Assembly (NCBI RefSeq): GCF_029227915.1
Contig: NC_079885.1
Location: forward strand, 14,209,001-14,273,000
Reading direction: 5' to 3'
Source: Hydractinia symbiolongicarpus
Lineage: Eukaryota > Cnidaria > Hydrozoa > Anthoathecata > Hydractiniidae
Length of the DNA: 64,000 bases
The notes under the pieces are model-generated. The model saw only the letters and a list, made by a program, of their open reading frames with translations. It was not told the origin of the DNA and did not search any database. Within the stretch, counting starts at the first letter, position 1. Each line of letters begins with the position of its first letter. A program made the translations under genes and the position numbers. This document shows, piece by piece, positions 61,622 through 64,000 of the stretch.

Positions 61622-62071
61622 ATTGACTTTTTCACGTTACATTATTTATCATTACGACTGTGACGTATCTTTTTTACGCAATAGCCGCTGAGTAAATCAA
61701 GTAAGAGACATGATTAGAAGTTTCTTTCCCTTAAAAAGGGCTACAATCTTGCTGCAATAAATTCGCCATGTCGCAAATGAATGGATTACGAGCGTCAGAC
61801 AAAGAAAATGGCGATGTACTTACTTTGCTAACTAACTTTGTCATATGAAAATTAAGTCTGAAAGTACCCTAAATTGCCTTCGTTGGAACTTTTTACCGGA
61901 AATCTTAAAGCGCATTATTGTCGTAAAGAATCGATAGCGCTTAAAAAGAGGTTTCAAATGCACATAAACACGAACTATTTCCGATCACCCAGTCAAGAAT
62001 TATGATCTTTAAAATTTGAACCATTTTTGATGTAATGTGCTAATAAATCGTAGATATCTGCCCGTATGTTT

Positions 62072-62190
62072 GTCTACGACCATACCACGATGAACACACC
62101 TGTTCTCGTCCGATCACGGAAGTTAAGCATCGTCGGGCCGGGATAGTACTTGGATGGGGGACCGCCTGGGAACTCCCGGTGTCGTAGGCT
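62072..62190 (+). rRNA. 5S rRNA copy 110
   Basis: Matches the consensus; twin of copies 95 and 101. Next spacer has a private aaaccgc that breaks the stem-loop. Confidence 0.97.
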
Positions 62191-62640
62191 ATTGACTTTT
62201 TCACGTTACATTATTAATCACTACGACTGTGATGTATCTTTTTTACGCAATAGCCGCTGAGTAAATCAAGAAAAAGACATGATTAGAAGTTGCTTTCCCA
62301 GCAAAACGGCTACAATCGTGCTGCAATAAATGCGCCACGTCGCAAATGAATGGATTACGAGCGTCAGACAAAGAAAATGGCGATGTACTTACTTTGCTAA
62401 CTAACTTTGTCATATGAAAATTAAGTCTGAAAGTACCCTAAATTGCCTTCGTTGGAACTTTTTACCGGAAATCTTAAACCGCATTATTGTCGTAAAGAAT
62501 CGATAGCGCTTAAAAAGAGCTTTCAAATGCACATAAACACGAACTATTTCCGATCACCCAGTCAAGAATTATGATCTTTAAAATTTGAACCATTTTCGAC
62601 GTAATGTGCTAATAAATCGTAGATATCTGCCCGTATGTTT

Positions 62641-62759
62641 GTCTACGACCATACCACGATGAACACACCTGTTCTCGTCCGATCACGGAAGTTAAGCATC
62701 GTCGGGCCGGGATAGTACTTGGATGGGGGACCGCCTGGAAACTCCTGGTGTCGTAGGCT
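62641..62759 (+). rRNA. 5S rRNA copy 111
   Basis: G99A and C106T; twin of copies 96 and 102, but the spacer has tcagacaaag where those have tccgacaaag. Confidence 0.96.
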
Positions 62760-63209
62760 ATTGACTTTTTCACGTCACATTATTTATCATTACGACTGTG
62801 ACGTATCTTTTTAACGCAATAGCCGCTGAGTAAATCAAGTAAGAGGCATGATTAGAAGTTGCTTTCCCTTAAAAAGGGCTACAATCTTGCTGCAATAAAT
62901 GTGCCACGTCGCAAATGAATGGATTAAGAGCGTCAGACAAAGAAAATGGCGATGTAGTTACTTTGCTAATTAACTTTGTCATATGAAAATTATGACTGAA
63001 AGTACCCTAGATTGCCTTCGTTGGAACTTTTTATCGGAAATCTTAAAGCGCATTATTGTCGTAAAGAATCGATAGCGCTTAAAAAGAGCTTTCAAATGCA
63101 CATAAACACGACCTATTTCTGATCACCCAGTCAAGAAATATGATCTTTAAAATTTGAACCATTTTCGATGTAATGTGCTAATAAATCGTAGATATCTGCC
63201 CGTTTGTTT

Positions 63210-63328
63210 GTCCACGACCATACCACGATGAACACACCTGTTCTCGTCCGATCACGGAAGTTAAGCATCGTCGGGCCGGGATAGTACTTGGATGGGGAAC
63301 CGCCTGGGAACTCCCGGTGTCGTAGGCT
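63210..63328 (+). rRNA. 5S rRNA copy 112
   Basis: T4C and G89A; twin of copies 97 and 103; seven-T run follows. Confidence 0.95.
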
Positions 63329-63779
63329 ATTGAGTTTTTCACGTTACATTATTTATCATTACGACTGTGACGTATCTTTTTTTACGCAATAGCCGCTGAG
63401 TAAATCAAGTAAGAGACATGATTAGAAGTTTCTTTCCCTTAAAAAGGGCTACAATCTTGCTGCAATAAATTCGCCACGTCGCAAATGAATAGATTACGAG
63501 CGTCAGACAAAGTAAATGGCGATGTACTTACTTTGCTAACTAACTTTGTCATATGAAAATTAAGTCTGAAAGTACCCTAAATTGCCTTCGTTGGAACTTT
63601 TTACCGGAAATCTTAAAGCGCATTATTGTCGTAAAGAATCGATAGCGCTTAAAAAGATGTTTCAAATGCACATAAACACGAACTATTTCCGATCACCCAG
63701 TCAAGAATTATGATCTTTAAAATTTGAACCATTTTCGATGTAATGTGCTAATAAATCGTAGATATCTGCCCGTATGTTT

Positions 63780-63898
63780 GTCTAAGACCATACCACAATG
63801 AACACACCTGTTCTCGTCCGATCACGGAAGTTAAGCATCGTCGGGCCGGGATAGTACTTGGATGGGGGACCGCCTGGGAACTCCCGGTGTCGTAGGCT
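63780..63898 (+). rRNA. 5S rRNA copy 113
   Basis: C6A and G18A; twin of copies 98 and 104. Last complete gene in the window. Confidence 0.95.
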
Positions 63899-64000
63899 AT
63901 TGACCTTTTCACGTTACATTATTTATCATTACGACTGTGACGTATCTTTTTTACGCAATAGCCGCTGAGTAAATCAAGTAAGAGACATGATTAGAAGTTG
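63899..64000. other. Partial spacer at right edge
   Basis: First 102 bp of the spacer after copy 113: gaccttttc terminator, the backup T-run and aagtaagagac. It matches the spacers after copies 98 and 104, so the array continues beyond the window. Confidence 0.9.

Larger units (their letters stand above)
50695..63898 (+). repeat. Higher-order repeat region, block order P Q R P R P Q R (copies 90-113)
   Basis: P is copies 90-91 (heavily changed gene plus class E unit), Q is 92-94, R is 95-98. P recurs at 99-100 and 105-106, R at 101-104 and 110-113, Q at 107-109. Copies 95-100 and 101-106 are 3414 bp apart, and copies 90-98 and 105-113 are 8534 bp apart. Shared markers include tccgacaaag, a seven-T run, gtctaagacc and aagtgtgaaag. 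A few private changes (for example C92T in copies 99 and 105 but not 90) order the events. Confidence 0.88.
1..64000 (+). repeat. Tandem 5S rDNA array, 113 complete genes, unit about 569 bp
   Basis: The whole window is head-to-tail copies of one unit: a 119-bp 5S gene plus a spacer of about 450 bp. Start-to-start distances are 567-570 bp, except one 423-bp unit before copy 53. All copies are on the + strand, and both window edges lie in spacer. Such arrays supply the 5S RNA of the large ribosomal subunit, transcribed by RNA polymerase III, and are homogenised by unequal crossing-over and gene conversion. Spacer classes A-E are defined by the block about 110 bp downstream of each gene. I saw no other gene, transposon or non-5S insertion. 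The arthropod-like 5S features suggest an invertebrate, but this is inference. Confidence 0.97.

Noticed and set aside
207-63898. CpG decay as the main source of 5S variants (G18A, G37A, G41A, C63T, G93A and others)
   Set aside because: By hand count about a third of distinct C-to-T or G-to-A changes fall in CpG, and about a third of the gene's G and C bases are in CpG, so there is no clear enrichment.
50695-63898. Higher-order repeats purely as misassembly
   Set aside because: Not excluded, but the blocks differ by private substitutions (C92T; tcagacaaag against tccgacaaag; aaaccgc), which a simple path duplication would not create. Kept as a real but testable structure.
1-64000. CRISPR array or bacterial repeat region
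   Set aside because: The unit is about 569 bp and contains a full 5S gene with Pol III signals; there are no short direct repeats with unique spacers and no cas genes.
1-64000. Mobile element or insertion in the array
   Set aside because: Unit spacing is constant at 567-570 bp except one deletion; no terminal inverted repeats, target duplications, poly-A tails or non-unit sequence.

Overview
The window is one uninterrupted tandem array of 5S ribosomal RNA genes from a eukaryotic, almost certainly animal, nuclear genome. I count 113 complete 5S genes, all on the + strand in head-to-tail order. Each gene is 119 bp, and the normal repeat unit is 567-570 bp (mode 569), so each spacer is about 450 bp. 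The window opens inside a spacer (1-206) and closes inside one (63899-64000), so the array continues on both sides. No protein-coding gene, tRNA, transposon, CRISPR array or unique-sequence island is visible. The 5S genes carry the metazoan type 1 RNA polymerase III layout: A box, intermediate element and C box inside the gene, a short T-run just after it, and an AT-rich AATAAAT at -30 to -24. The gene resembles invertebrate 5S (for example the GGGGGACCGC and GGGAAC-CCG segments are arthropod-like), but I cannot name the species or phylum.

Positions inside a gene (1-119) refer to the consensus read from the array: G1 is the G of GTCTACGACC and T119 the last T of GTAGGCT. By eye, 31 copies match this consensus exactly; the rest carry 1-9 substitutions. 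No copy has an insertion or deletion inside the gene. The consensus folds as a normal 5S: helix I pairs 1-9 with 110-118; helix II pairs 14-21 with 57-65 (bulge at C63); helix IV closes through G81/G82-C95/C94, U84-G93, G85-C92 and G86-C91; helix V pairs 67-72 with 103-108. Variant effects below use this fold, which I derived by hand.

Spacers fall into five classes, named here by one variable block about 110 bp after the gene: A (cccAGCAaaacgg), B (cccAGAAaaacgg), C (cccTTAAAAAGGG, a small perfect hairpin), D (ccATTCaaaacgg) and E (cccTTCaaaacgg). Classes A and B dominate copies 4-16. Class C dominates from copy 44 onward, with A and B scattered.

The informative part is the repeat-of-repeats structure, which records unequal crossing-over. 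Copies 8-10 are duplicated as 11-13 (period 1707). Copies 28-40 contain related 5- and 4-unit blocks. Copies 44-47 recur as 48-51 (period 2275). Copies 56-62 recur as 63-69 (period 3983, no difference seen at the places checked). A triad of variants (C60G, G89T, G93A) occurs four times in 33.6-42.8 kb. Copies 90-113 spell block order P Q R P R P Q R. Several breakpoints can be placed within 10-40 bp, and some fall within or beside the 5S gene. One unit (copy 53) has a 146-bp spacer deletion. Some variant genes, including a heavily changed one (copies 90, 99, 105), have been amplified by these events. I found no convincing undescribed system. The best speculative item is a conserved spacer element with a U-rich tract and a stem-loop, weakly reminiscent of an snRNA or spliced-leader RNA 3' part.
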